Source: G965229605 sp965229605 (GTDB lineage Bacteria > Pseudomonadota > Alphaproteobacteria > CBDDJK01). From it: a stretch of DNA of 64,000 bases. This document shows, piece after piece, positions 26,071 to 34,305 of this stretch. The stretch's first letter is position 1, and every line of letters begins with the position of its first letter. The stretch lies in the NCBI GenBank assembly GCA_965229605.1, contig OZ245892.1:1736001-1800000 (forward strand). Direction: 5' to 3'. The position numbers and the translations under genes were made by a program. A model generated the notes under the pieces. That model ran no database searches and was not told the DNA's origin. It was given only the letters and a program-made list of their open reading frames with translations.

Positions 26071-27102
26071 ATGATAATGCTTAGTCCTCTTGCCCAGCGT
26101 CGATGGCAAAGATTTCGGACCCATAAACGCGGGTTTATCGCCGCCCTGCTTTTCCTTGTCCTTTTCGTGATCTCGCTGGGAGCCGACTTTATCGCCAATG
26201 ACCGTCCAGTTGTCGTGCGCTATGACGGCGAATGGCTTTTCCCTATTTTTCAATCAATCCCCGAGACCTATTATGGCGGCAGCTTTGAGACCGAAGCCAT
26301 CTATACCGACCCCTTTGTCATTGAACTTATTGAAGAAAAAGGCTTTCTGGTCATGCCGCTTATCCCCTATGGCTATCGCGCCCCGGCCTATGACCTCACA
26401 GCACCTGCCCCAACCCCGCCCGACCGCGCGCACTGGCTTGGCACAGATGACGAAGCCCGCGATGTCGCCGCCCGCCTTATCCACGGCGTGCGTATCTCAC
26501 TCCTGTTCGGCCTGACACTCGCAGCCATCGGCTCCGTCATCGGGATTCTTGTCGGCCTCATGCAGGGATTCTACGGCGGACTGACCGATCTCATCGGACA
26601 AAGACTGATCGAAATATGGGGCGGGCTGCCCAGCCTCTATCTGCTGATTATCCTCGCCGCCATCGTCCAGCCCGACTTCTGGTGGCTGCTCGGCCTGATG
26701 ATCCTGTTCAGCTGGCCAGCCCTGGTCGGCCTGGTCCGCGCAGAAACACTACGCACCCGCAAACTTGACTACGTCCGGGCTGCCCATGCCCTCGGGGCTG
26801 GAAACTGGCGGATTATGGTACGCCATATCCTGCCCAACGCCTTTACCGCCAGCCTGACCTTTATGCCCTTTGTCGCCTCCGGCGCAATTACCACACTGAC
26901 TGCCCTTGACTTTATCGGCTTTGGCCTGCCCCCCGGATCAGCCTCTTTGGGAGAATTGCTGAAACAGGGAAAAGAAAACCTGCAAGCCCCCTGGCTCGGC
27001 CTGACCGGCTTTTTTACCATTGCCGTGATCCTGATGCTGCTCGTCTTCATTGGCGAAGGCGTGCGCGATGCCTTTGATCCGCGCCAGCGAAACAAACCAT
27101 GA
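26071..27102 (+). CDS. yejE: Peptide ABC transporter permease, YejE type
   Basis: A 343-residue inner-membrane permease of the DppC/YejE class that imports peptides or microcin C-like compounds. The N-terminal RRWQRFRTHKRGF and first membrane segment are followed by a ~100-residue periplasmic region with the TYYGG element characteristic of YejE. Then come HWLGTDDEARDVAARLIHG and five further hydrophobic segments, with the EAA loop LDYVRAAHALGAGNWRIMVR. It overlaps yejF by four bases (ATGA). The usual partners yejA and yejB are missing upstream, where argC lies instead. Confidence 0.92.
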   Translation: MIMLSPLAQRRWQRFRTHKRGFIAALLFLVLFVISLGADFIANDRPVVVRYDGEWLFPIFQSIPETYYGGSFETEAIYTDPFVIELIEEKGFLVMPLIPYGYRAPAYDLTAPAPTPPDRAHWLGTDDEARDVAARLIHGVRISLLFGLTLAAIGSVIGILVGLMQGFYGGLTDLIGQRLIEIWGGLPSLYLLIILAAIVQPDFWWLLGLMILFSWPALVGLVRAETLRTRKLDYVRAAHALGAGNWRIMVRHILPNAFTASLTFMPFVASGAITTLTALDFIGFGLPPGSASLGELLKQGKENLQAPWLGLTGFFTIAVILMLLVFIGEGVRDAFDPRQRNKP

Positions 27103-28703
27103 CCGCTGCCCCGCTTCTAACCATCGATAATCTTTCCGTCCGCTTTGGTGAAAATCAGGCAGTAAAGGACATCAGTTTTTCACTGGCACCGGGCGAAATT
27201 CTGGCTCTGGTTGGCGAATCCGGTTCGGGCAAATCTGTGACGGCTTTGTCTATTCTGGACCTGGTTCAAGGGGGCAATGAGACAACAGGCACAATCGCAT
27301 TCAAACAAACAAACCTGCGCCCTGCCGATGAAGAACTGCTGCGCCCCATTCGCGGCAACCAGATTGCCATGATTTTTCAAGAACCAATGAGTGCGCTTAA
27401 TCCAGTCCATCGCATTGGTCAGCAAATTGCAGAAAGCCTTGTTTTGCATCAAAGCCTGCCTGTTGCCACCGCCCGGGAACGGGTGCTGCAATTACTGGAA
27501 GACGTCGGGCTGGATCGACCCGAATTACGGGCGGCAGCCTATCCGCATGAACTTTCTGGCGGACAGTTACAGCGGGCAATGATTGCGATGGCTTTGGCCA
27601 ATTCACCCGATCTGCTGATTGCCGATGAACCAACCACCGCGCTTGATGCGACAATCCGGCTACAGATCCTTGATCTTTTGTGTGATTTACGAAAGCGCAC
27701 AGGGATGGCGATGCTTTTCATCAGCCATGATCTGGCGCAGGTTGCCCGTATTGCGGATCGAGTCGCCGTGATGCAGCAGGGGCAAATTGTTGAAATTGCC
27801 CCGGTTAAACAGCTTTTTTCATCCCCGCAGCATCCTTACAGCCAGACCTTGATCAATACGCGCTTGCAGGATCGTTTATCTCCCTCTTCTGAAAAGTCGC
27901 TGCAAACTGCAGGGAAAGAAAGTGATCTACTTTTGTCGATTGAGGACTTGCGAGTCTGGTATCCAGTCAAATCCGGTGTATTCGGGCGCGTGCGCAGCCA
28001 TATCAAAGCGGTTGACGGCGTGTCGCTTGCTATTGCACCCGCAAAGACCATTGGCATTGTCGGGGAGTCGGGTTCAGGCAAATCCTCGCTTGCGCTGGCC
28101 CTATTGCGCCTGATTAAAAGCACGGGGGCTATTCGCTTTCAGAACCAGCCAATTCAGGATCTGTCGCTGGAGGAATTGCAGCCTTTGCGGCAAAAAGTCC
28201 AGATTGTGTTTCAAGACCCCTATGCCAGTTTAAGCCCGCGCCTGACCATCGCCGATATTGTTGGAGAGGGATTGCTTATTCATCACCCCGGCCTGCCCCC
28301 GGAGGAGCGGACAAAACGTATCTGCCGTGCGCTTGCTGATGCCGGGATGGAGAGTGATATTTTAACCCGATATCCGCATGAGTTTTCTGGCGGGCAACGG
28401 CAGCGCATTTCAATTGCCCGTGCGCTGGCGGTTGAGCCCGTCCTGCTTGTTCTTGATGAGCCGACCTCGGCCCTGGATGTTCAGACGCAAGCTCAGATTC
28501 TTGCTCTTTTTGCCAAATTGCAACAAGAGCGCGGGCTAAGCTATATCCTGATCAGCCATGATCTGGCGGTTATCCGTGCGCTTGCCGATCATATCCTGAT
28601 CATGAAGGATGGAGAGATCATTGAAGAAGGCGAAAGTGTTTCTATCCTGGGCAGCCCGCAAACCGATTATGCCAAAGCCCTGTTGAATGCGGCTTTAATT
28701 TAA
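27099..28703 (+). CDS. yejF: Peptide ABC transporter ATP-binding protein, YejF type (two NBDs)
   Basis: A 534-residue fused double ATPase energising the YejE permease. The first domain has Walker A GESGSGKS (~residue 42), signature LSGGQLQRAM and Walker B LLIADEPTTALD. The second has GESGSGKSS (~residue 320), signature FSGGQRQRIS and LLVLDEPTSALD. All key ATPase residues are kept. Its end overlaps the convergent lipoprotein gene by four bases. Confidence 0.95.
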   Translation: MTAAPLLTIDNLSVRFGENQAVKDISFSLAPGEILALVGESGSGKSVTALSILDLVQGGNETTGTIAFKQTNLRPADEELLRPIRGNQIAMIFQEPMSALNPVHRIGQQIAESLVLHQSLPVATARERVLQLLEDVGLDRPELRAAAYPHELSGGQLQRAMIAMALANSPDLLIADEPTTALDATIRLQILDLLCDLRKRTGMAMLFISHDLAQVARIADRVAVMQQGQIVEIAPVKQLFSSPQHPYSQTLINTRLQDRLSPSSEKSLQTAGKESDLLLSIEDLRVWYPVKSGVFGRVRSHIKAVDGVSLAIAPAKTIGIVGESGSGKSSLALALLRLIKSTGAIRFQNQPIQDLSLEELQPLRQKVQIVFQDPYASLSPRLTIADIVGEGLLIHHPGLPPEERTKRICRALADAGMESDILTRYPHEFSGGQRQRISIARALAVEPVLLVLDEPTSALDVQTQAQILALFAKLQQERGLSYILISHDLAVIRALADHILIMKDGEIIEEGESVSILGSPQTDYAKALLNAALI

Positions 28704-29215
28704 TCACTTACACGATCAACGCGCCATTCGCCTTGACAATAGCGGGTCTGCCAGTCTCCCTGCCCGGTTTCGCTGTCAAAACGCCCTGTGATCTCCATGG
28801 TATCCTGCTGAAAAGCCCCCCCGATTTGCCCGTCAAGCAACCGCCCGTCCGCAGCAACCCGCCCGGATATCTGCCGCGCCTGTCCATTGCGAAATACGAT
28901 GCCCTGAATACGCTTGTCATCAATCTCAAAGCGCAAACCAACCCGGTTAAGGTCGCAGCGGCTTTCAATCGCATTTGCCTCCGCCTGGCCAACCCACTGA
29001 CCATCAATATTGCCAATATCCATCATCTGCTCATTATCGGAAATGCCGGAAATCGAGGCCTCACCGCCGCCTGTGCGCGGTTGCTGACCAAGGGAAAAAT
29101 CAGGAATCCCGATCTCGCCCCCCGCACAGCCCGCAATCAGCAGCACCGCTGATAATCCCAAAGCCGGTCCGCAAAAGACCCGCCAATATATCTTTGAGAA
29201 CATATGTTTTGCCAT
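28700..29215 (-). CDS. Hypothetical lipoprotein
   Basis: A 171-residue protein with an N-terminal signal peptide ending in the lipobox LIAGC (about residues 26-30), predicting a lipid-anchored envelope protein. After a short Gly/Ser linker comes a domain that looks beta-rich (IDGQWVGQAEAN..., GLRFEIDDKRIQGIVF, GDWQTRYCQGEWRVDR) with two further cysteines (C~85 and C~160) that could form a disulfide. I do not recognise a named family. It stands alone, convergent with yejF. Confidence 0.75.
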   Translation of the reverse strand: MAKHMFSKIYWRVFCGPALGLSAVLLIAGCAGGEIGIPDFSLGQQPRTGGGEASISGISDNEQMMDIGNIDGQWVGQAEANAIESRCDLNRVGLRFEIDDKRIQGIVFRNGQARQISGRVAADGRLLDGQIGGAFQQDTMEITGRFDSETGQGDWQTRYCQGEWRVDRVSD

Positions 29216-29275
29216 GATCAGACCATGGCAATTTGTAGCCGTTTGGTCAAGTCTGCACTATTGAAGTCATTTTTT

Positions 29276-30469
29276 CTAAAGAAGACGATGCGTAATCCCG
29301 TCCAGGCGTAATTGTCCGTCTTGTGAAAGATATAGCCACCGCCCGCTATCATCTTCTGTCGTGATATCTATCCAGCCCTGCTGTTGAAAAAGATCAAGGG
29401 CTTCTATATCCAGCCCGTCAAATCCTTTGCCGGTATGGTTGATCAATCGAGATTCAGGTAATCCTTCTTTAAGGCGCAGACCCATCAGAACAATCTCAGC
29501 AAAGATATCATCGCTTGCAAGCCGGGTGCGCGTTGCCAGCCCCCCCGAACCACCTCTTGTTTCAATCGCCTCCAACCATTTTTCTGGCAAGCGCACACGT
29601 TGTGTCGCGGCATAACCTTCCTGGCTTAATAGGCGCCCGTGCGCGCCCGGTCCCAAGCCTAAAAAATTCTGATACCGCCAATAGGAAAGATTATGGCGTG
29701 ACTCCTGCCCGGTCGCGGCAAAATTGGAAACCTCATATCCTGGCAGACCGGCTGCTTGCAAAATATCATGGGTCAAACGATAAAAATCAGCCAGCAAATC
29801 AGGATGCTGGGTCAGTTGCTCCCCTTTTTCCGTGCGGCTGTAAAAATGAGTCCCTGGCTCAATGGTTAACTGATAGCAAGATAGATGCTGAATCGAATCG
29901 ACTCCACCCGGTAATTGATGGCGCAAGTCCAGTGCTTCTTCAAGCTCTTCCTTCCAGTCTGCAAGACGCTGTTGCGCGGTGCCATAAATAAGATCAAAAC
30001 TCACACGCTCAAAACAGTCAACAGCAGCTTGAAGGGCGGTTTTTGCTTCATCGACGCGGTGGTTGCGCCCTAAAAGCTGTAGCCGTTCTGCGCGTAAAGC
30101 CTGCACACCCAGAGACAAGCGATTGACACCGGACTTGGCAAATGCCTGAAAACGCGCACTATCCGAAGCAGCCGGATTGGCTTCCAGCGTGACTTCCCAG
30201 TCAGGATCACACGGCAATCGTTCTTTCAAGGCCGAAAGAATATCACCAACCAGAATTTCTGGCATGGTTGACGGCGTGCCGCCACCAAAGAAAACACTTT
30301 CAACTTGATAGTCATCGTCAAGCTCTGCAAGGGTGCTTTCTATTTCGGCAAGATAAGCACGCTTCCAGCGATCATAGTCAATCACCGTGCGCACATGGCT
30401 GTTAAAATCACAATAGGGGCATTTTGACAGACAAAATGGCCAGTGAATATAAACCGCAAGCGGGCGCAT
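29276..30469 (-). CDS. hemW: HemW-like radical SAM protein
   Basis: A 397-residue radical SAM enzyme of the oxygen-independent coproporphyrinogen oxidase-like group now assigned to heme chaperones. The iron-sulfur motif is CLSKCPYCDF (CxxxCxxC) near residue 13, followed by VFFGGGTPSTMP and a C-terminal HemN-type domain. Gene follows the capD-like gene by 17 bases and ends the minus-strand run pxpC-rluB-capD-like-hemW. Confidence 0.9.
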   Translation of the reverse strand: MRPLAVYIHWPFCLSKCPYCDFNSHVRTVIDYDRWKRAYLAEIESTLAELDDDYQVESVFFGGGTPSTMPEILVGDILSALKERLPCDPDWEVTLEANPAASDSARFQAFAKSGVNRLSLGVQALRAERLQLLGRNHRVDEAKTALQAAVDCFERVSFDLIYGTAQQRLADWKEELEEALDLRHQLPGGVDSIQHLSCYQLTIEPGTHFYSRTEKGEQLTQHPDLLADFYRLTHDILQAAGLPGYEVSNFAATGQESRHNLSYWRYQNFLGLGPGAHGRLLSQEGYAATQRVRLPEKWLEAIETRGGSGGLATRTRLASDDIFAEIVLMGLRLKEGLPESRLINHTGKGFDGLDIEALDLFQQQGWIDITTEDDSGRWLYLSQDGQLRLDGITHRLL

Positions 30470-30486
30470 AAATTACAGAACAGGGA

Positions 30487-32424
30487 TTATGAAGCGGTGG
30501 TCGGGGTATAGTCCGGGACCAGCTCTTTCAACAAATCAAGCACCGGTCCGGTTTCCTGCTTGGCAATCAAGGCGGCCAGCCGGTCAATATCTGCTGCAAC
30601 ATCTGTAATCTTGCGAGTTGGGGGATGGGCGATGGTCAGCCCTGGCTGCGGGTCAGGCAAAGGATTATCCTGCATGGCAAGTGGTTCTTCATATAATTTT
30701 TCACCAGGCCGTAGCCCTGTCATTTCAATCTTGATATCATGATCAGGCCGCAAGCCCGCCAGCTGAATCATGCGCCGGGCCAGATCATGAATTTTAACCT
30801 GCTCCCCCATATCCAGCACAAACACCCCGCCAGCGGTGCGCTCATCACGCAGCCCGGCCTCGGCAGCACTTAAAACCAGCAGAGCGGCTTCCTGCTTGGT
30901 CATAAAATAGCGGCGCATGTCGGGATGGGTGACTGTCAAGGGACCACCCTGACGCAACTGGCGTTCAAAAAGCGGAATGACCGAGCCAGTCGAACCCAAG
31001 ACATTTCCAAAGCGCACGGTTAAAAAGCGCGGGCCGCCTGATTGACGGCAATTCTGGTCCAGCGATTGAACATATTGCTCGGCAAGCCTTTTTCCAGCCC
31101 CCATAATGCTGGTCGGATTAACCGCCTTGTCGGTTGAAATCTGCACCATCAAACGGGCATTTGCTTCTGCACAGGCATCAGCAACCACCCGGCTGCCCAG
31201 GATATTAACCCGCAAGCCACTCAGCGGATTGGCTTCCACCAGCGGGACATGTTTCAAGGCTGCGGCATGAAAAACCAGATCGGGGCAATGATCCGCAAAA
31301 ATGCGGGCGATGGACGTTTTATCCACAACATCTGCCAGAACGGCATGACGTGCAAGAGCCGGATGGTTTTCAGATAATTCAAGATCAATCAGGTAAAGGG
31401 CATATTCGCTGTTATCCAGCAAGATAAGCCTGGCTGGCTCAAGCCGGGCAATTTGCCGCACAAGCTGCCCGCCGATAGACCCGCCTGCCCCGGTGACAAG
31501 CACAGATTTTCCCTTGATCATGGCCTCAATCGGGGCAGGATCAAGCGGGGTTTGGGCCCTTCCCAACAGGTCTTCAATAGCAATCGGCGAGACTTTGATC
31601 AGATCGTCATCAACCCCGGCCTCCAGCCCGCCGCTTACATCCGGCAGTCTGGAAAGCGGCAGGGACTGCCGCTCTGCCATGCGGGAGAGATCATCAATCG
31701 CCTGCTTATCTGCTTTATTCAGCGCAACAATAATCCGCTCTGGTCGCGGGTCGATATTCTGTTCTGCGAGAAGTTTTTCAACTGTCTTCAAATCACCCAA
31801 AACCGGCACACCATTTAAAATCCGCCCCTGTTGGTTTTTATCCGAAGAGATAATCCCGCTTGGCCGGTAAAGACTGACATGCTCCCCGTCCAAACGGCGC
31901 AAAAAACCATTGATCGGGGTAAGATCGCCATAAAGCAGGACAGGAATTTGGCTGGCGCGTCGTTTGCCGCGCTCAAATCCGCCTTCCCATAGTTTAAGGG
32001 TTTCCCGCAACCCATCGCGAAAAAGTCGGTAAAGGATACGGTTCCCGGCCCATAGTCCAACCAGAATAATCCAGAGAAGAATGGGTAAAGAGCGCGGCAA
32101 GTCTTCTAGCCGGGTGACAAGAAAACTGGCCAGGAGGAATAGAAGCGTGATCAGGCTCGCCACTTTCAAGATGGTCTTGAGATCGCGGATAGAGGCGTAA
32201 CGCCAGATACCGCGGTGGAGGTTGCTAGAATAGACGACCCCTGTTGTGATCAGGGCGAACACCAGCCAGGTGAGCAGTAGCGGCGGTTGCCGGGCAACGC
32301 TTTCCAGTTGATCAAAGCCCAGCCGCAGACCATAGGCCAGCGGAAAGGCCAGGGCACCGGCCAGCGCATCATGGAAGAAAGCGCCCCATGCCCGCATGTT
32401 TGTGAGTTTGGATGGCGCGATCAT
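30487..32424 (-). CDS. Membrane-bound nucleotide-sugar 4,6-dehydratase (CapD/WbpM family)
   Basis: A 645-residue protein with four N-terminal membrane segments (residues ~12-125), a first Rossmann-like region, and the catalytic SDR domain beginning VLVTGAGGSIGGQLVRQI (~residue 308). QISTDKAVNPTSIMGAGKR has the Met-x-x-x-Lys arrangement of WbpM/FlaA1-type enzymes. Such proteins convert UDP-GlcNAc to the 4-keto-6-deoxy sugar for surface polysaccharide synthesis. Its ATG overlaps the rluB stop by four bases; no glycosyltransferases are adjacent. Confidence 0.9.
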   Translation of the reverse strand: MIAPSKLTNMRAWGAFFHDALAGALAFPLAYGLRLGFDQLESVARQPPLLLTWLVFALITTGVVYSSNLHRGIWRYASIRDLKTILKVASLITLLFLLASFLVTRLEDLPRSLPILLWIILVGLWAGNRILYRLFRDGLRETLKLWEGGFERGKRRASQIPVLLYGDLTPINGFLRRLDGEHVSLYRPSGIISSDKNQQGRILNGVPVLGDLKTVEKLLAEQNIDPRPERIIVALNKADKQAIDDLSRMAERQSLPLSRLPDVSGGLEAGVDDDLIKVSPIAIEDLLGRAQTPLDPAPIEAMIKGKSVLVTGAGGSIGGQLVRQIARLEPARLILLDNSEYALYLIDLELSENHPALARHAVLADVVDKTSIARIFADHCPDLVFHAAALKHVPLVEANPLSGLRVNILGSRVVADACAEANARLMVQISTDKAVNPTSIMGAGKRLAEQYVQSLDQNCRQSGGPRFLTVRFGNVLGSTGSVIPLFERQLRQGGPLTVTHPDMRRYFMTKQEAALLVLSAAEAGLRDERTAGGVFVLDMGEQVKIHDLARRMIQLAGLRPDHDIKIEMTGLRPGEKLYEEPLAMQDNPLPDPQPGLTIAHPPTRKITDVAADIDRLAALIAKQETGPVLDLLKELVPDYTPTTAS

Positions 32425-33173
32425 ACTGCTTTTGCCCTGGCTTGTCTGGCAGCAGGAAAGTTGATTTTAGCCGGATTGTCTTCAGCCCAGCCGCCGCGCT
32501 CAAGCCCGTCAAGGTGATAGGGTCCAAAGCCTGTGCGGATCAGCCGGTTGACCTGCAAGCCGAAATGGCTGAGCAATTTTCGTATTTCACGATTTTTGCC
32601 TTCCTGCAATGTCATGGACAGCCAGCTATTGGTTGCATCGCTTGACTTATGGGACAATGATTTTTGTGGTTTTTCAAAAGCGGCTTTCACGGGCCGATAG
32701 GCGATGCCATCAACCCATAAGCCTTTGGCAAGTTTATCGATCATATCGCCCGGCACTTTTCCATGCACCCGCACCCGATAGCGGCGGGCAACGCCTGTTT
32801 CAGGATGCTCCATATAGCGGGCCAGATCACCATCATTGGACAGAAGCAAAAGGCCTTCCGATGCAATATCCAGCCGCCCGATACTCATCGCGCGATTTAA
32901 GGGCGACGGCAGTTGGTCAAAAATAGTGGGCCGATCCCGTTCATCTTTCCGGGTGACGACAAAGCCGGGCGGTTTGTAATAACGCCATAGACGCGGGGCC
33001 AGAATGGCCGGAAGCAGGCGGCCATCGACTTCGATTTTGTCATTTGTTCCCACGGTGCAAGCCGGATGCAAAATCTTTTGGCCATTGAGCACAACTCGCC
33101 CGGCCGTAATCCAGTTTTCGGCTTCACGGCGCGAAGCCAAGCCCGAACGCGCAATATATTTAGCCAGTCGCAT
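32421..33173 (-). CDS. rluB: rRNA pseudouridine synthase, RsuA/RluB family
   Basis: A 250-residue enzyme that isomerises a uridine in rRNA. An S4 RNA-binding domain (MRLAKYIARSGLASRREAE) precedes the catalytic domain with GRLDIASEGLLLLSNDG, whose aspartate is the catalytic residue, and KNREIRKLLSHFG. The start at 33173 has AGGAG nine bases upstream; two in-frame starts further up lack this and would enlarge the overlap with pxpC. Assignment to RluB rather than RsuA rests on length and overall look. It overlaps pxpC by 14 bases and the next gene by four. Confidence 0.87.
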   Translation of the reverse strand: MRLAKYIARSGLASRREAENWITAGRVVLNGQKILHPACTVGTNDKIEVDGRLLPAILAPRLWRYYKPPGFVVTRKDERDRPTIFDQLPSPLNRAMSIGRLDIASEGLLLLSNDGDLARYMEHPETGVARRYRVRVHGKVPGDMIDKLAKGLWVDGIAYRPVKAAFEKPQKSLSHKSSDATNSWLSMTLQEGKNREIRKLLSHFGLQVNRLIRTGFGPYHLDGLERGGWAEDNPAKINFPAARQARAKAV

Positions 33174-34263
33174 TCTCGTCATCTCCTGCAAAATAGCCGC
33201 TGCCAGCAAGGTTTTGCGTCAATAAATAGGTGCTATCATCCGCTTGATAGCCGCCTGCCAAAAGGGTCTGAAACCGTTGTTGATAAATCCGGCTCTGTTC
33301 ATCCGCCTGCTTATAGGACAGCCAGTAAAAGCGCAAGTTCTGACCCGGGCGGGCATGAACAAGCCGGTCCAGATCACGCGCGATCACCACAGCCGGTTTC
33401 ACATAGCCACCAGTAGGCTGATGGTCTGCCATTAAAATCAAGGGACAGCCGTCACCTGGAATCTGGATGGTCCCTTTAGATGTCGCTTCGGACAAGATAC
33501 CATGGCCGTCTTGTGCTGGCAAAGGCGGCGGGATTTCTTCGGTTGATATCCCATCATCAAAAGGGACCAGCCGCCAGGCCATACGGTCTTGTCGATGGGT
33601 GACTTGCCAGCATTGATCAACCAGTGCAGAACAGGCATTGCGGGAAAAATGGTCTTTCTGCGGGCCGGGCAAAAGACCAAGCGGCCGGGCAACCAGATCA
33701 AGGTCCTGCTTCGTGAAGGGGGATGGATAAAAGCGGATTCCTTGTTCAAAAGAGGATTCATCTAGCAGCTGATAATCCAGAATGGTATCTGCAAGAGGGG
33801 CAAACGCGCCTAATCCGGTCCGCGTATGGGTCGCATAGGACCCCAGTTTTGCCTTTCCTTGATAGACACCCCCAACTGCCAGATAGGCAAAGCCCGCTGA
33901 ACCGGCGGTTATTCCAACTGTTTCGCCCGGGAAAAGCGTAAAGGCTGCAGGCCCTTTCACCGGAACAGAAGGGCGCATAAAACGCAAGGAGGACTCAAAG
34001 AACAGCTGACAATCCGGGCCACTGACTACAAGTGGTAACGGATCATCCAAAGCTACAACCCGAAAGCCCGGCATGGTTTGTAAGGAAAGGCCGATTTCGA
34101 TTGCTGGCTCTTGTCTGTTCAATTCAGCTAAAGCCTGCGCAAAAGCAAAGCTGGTCACATCCATCGGACCGGAAGGCGATACGCCATAGCACCGCCAGCC
34201 AAACCGTCCGCGATCCTGGATCGTATCATAGGGGCCAGCCGCAATAATATGTAAACGTGCCAT
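33160..34263 (-). CDS. pxpC: 5-oxoprolinase subunit C-like / KipA family protein
   Basis: A 367-residue protein of the biotin-dependent carboxyltransferase-like (AHS2) family. IIAAGPYDTIQDRGRFGWR, YGVSPSGPMD, GSAGFAYLAVGGV and SYATHTRTGLGAF are family hallmarks. With PxpA and PxpB it hydrolyses 5-oxoproline in bacteria; some members are part of allophanate hydrolase or urea carboxylase systems. Neither pxpA nor pxpB is adjacent. It starts 42 bases after a DMGDH-like gene and overlaps rluB. Confidence 0.85.
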   Translation of the reverse strand: MARLHIIAAGPYDTIQDRGRFGWRCYGVSPSGPMDVTSFAFAQALAELNRQEPAIEIGLSLQTMPGFRVVALDDPLPLVVSGPDCQLFFESSLRFMRPSVPVKGPAAFTLFPGETVGITAGSAGFAYLAVGGVYQGKAKLGSYATHTRTGLGAFAPLADTILDYQLLDESSFEQGIRFYPSPFTKQDLDLVARPLGLLPGPQKDHFSRNACSALVDQCWQVTHRQDRMAWRLVPFDDGISTEEIPPPLPAQDGHGILSEATSKGTIQIPGDGCPLILMADHQPTGGYVKPAVVIARDLDRLVHARPGQNLRFYWLSYKQADEQSRIYQQRFQTLLAGGYQADDSTYLLTQNLAGSGYFAGDDENATG

Positions 34264-34305
34264 ATTTTGCGCACAGGTTTCTTATGAAAGATTTAAATAG
34301 CGCAA

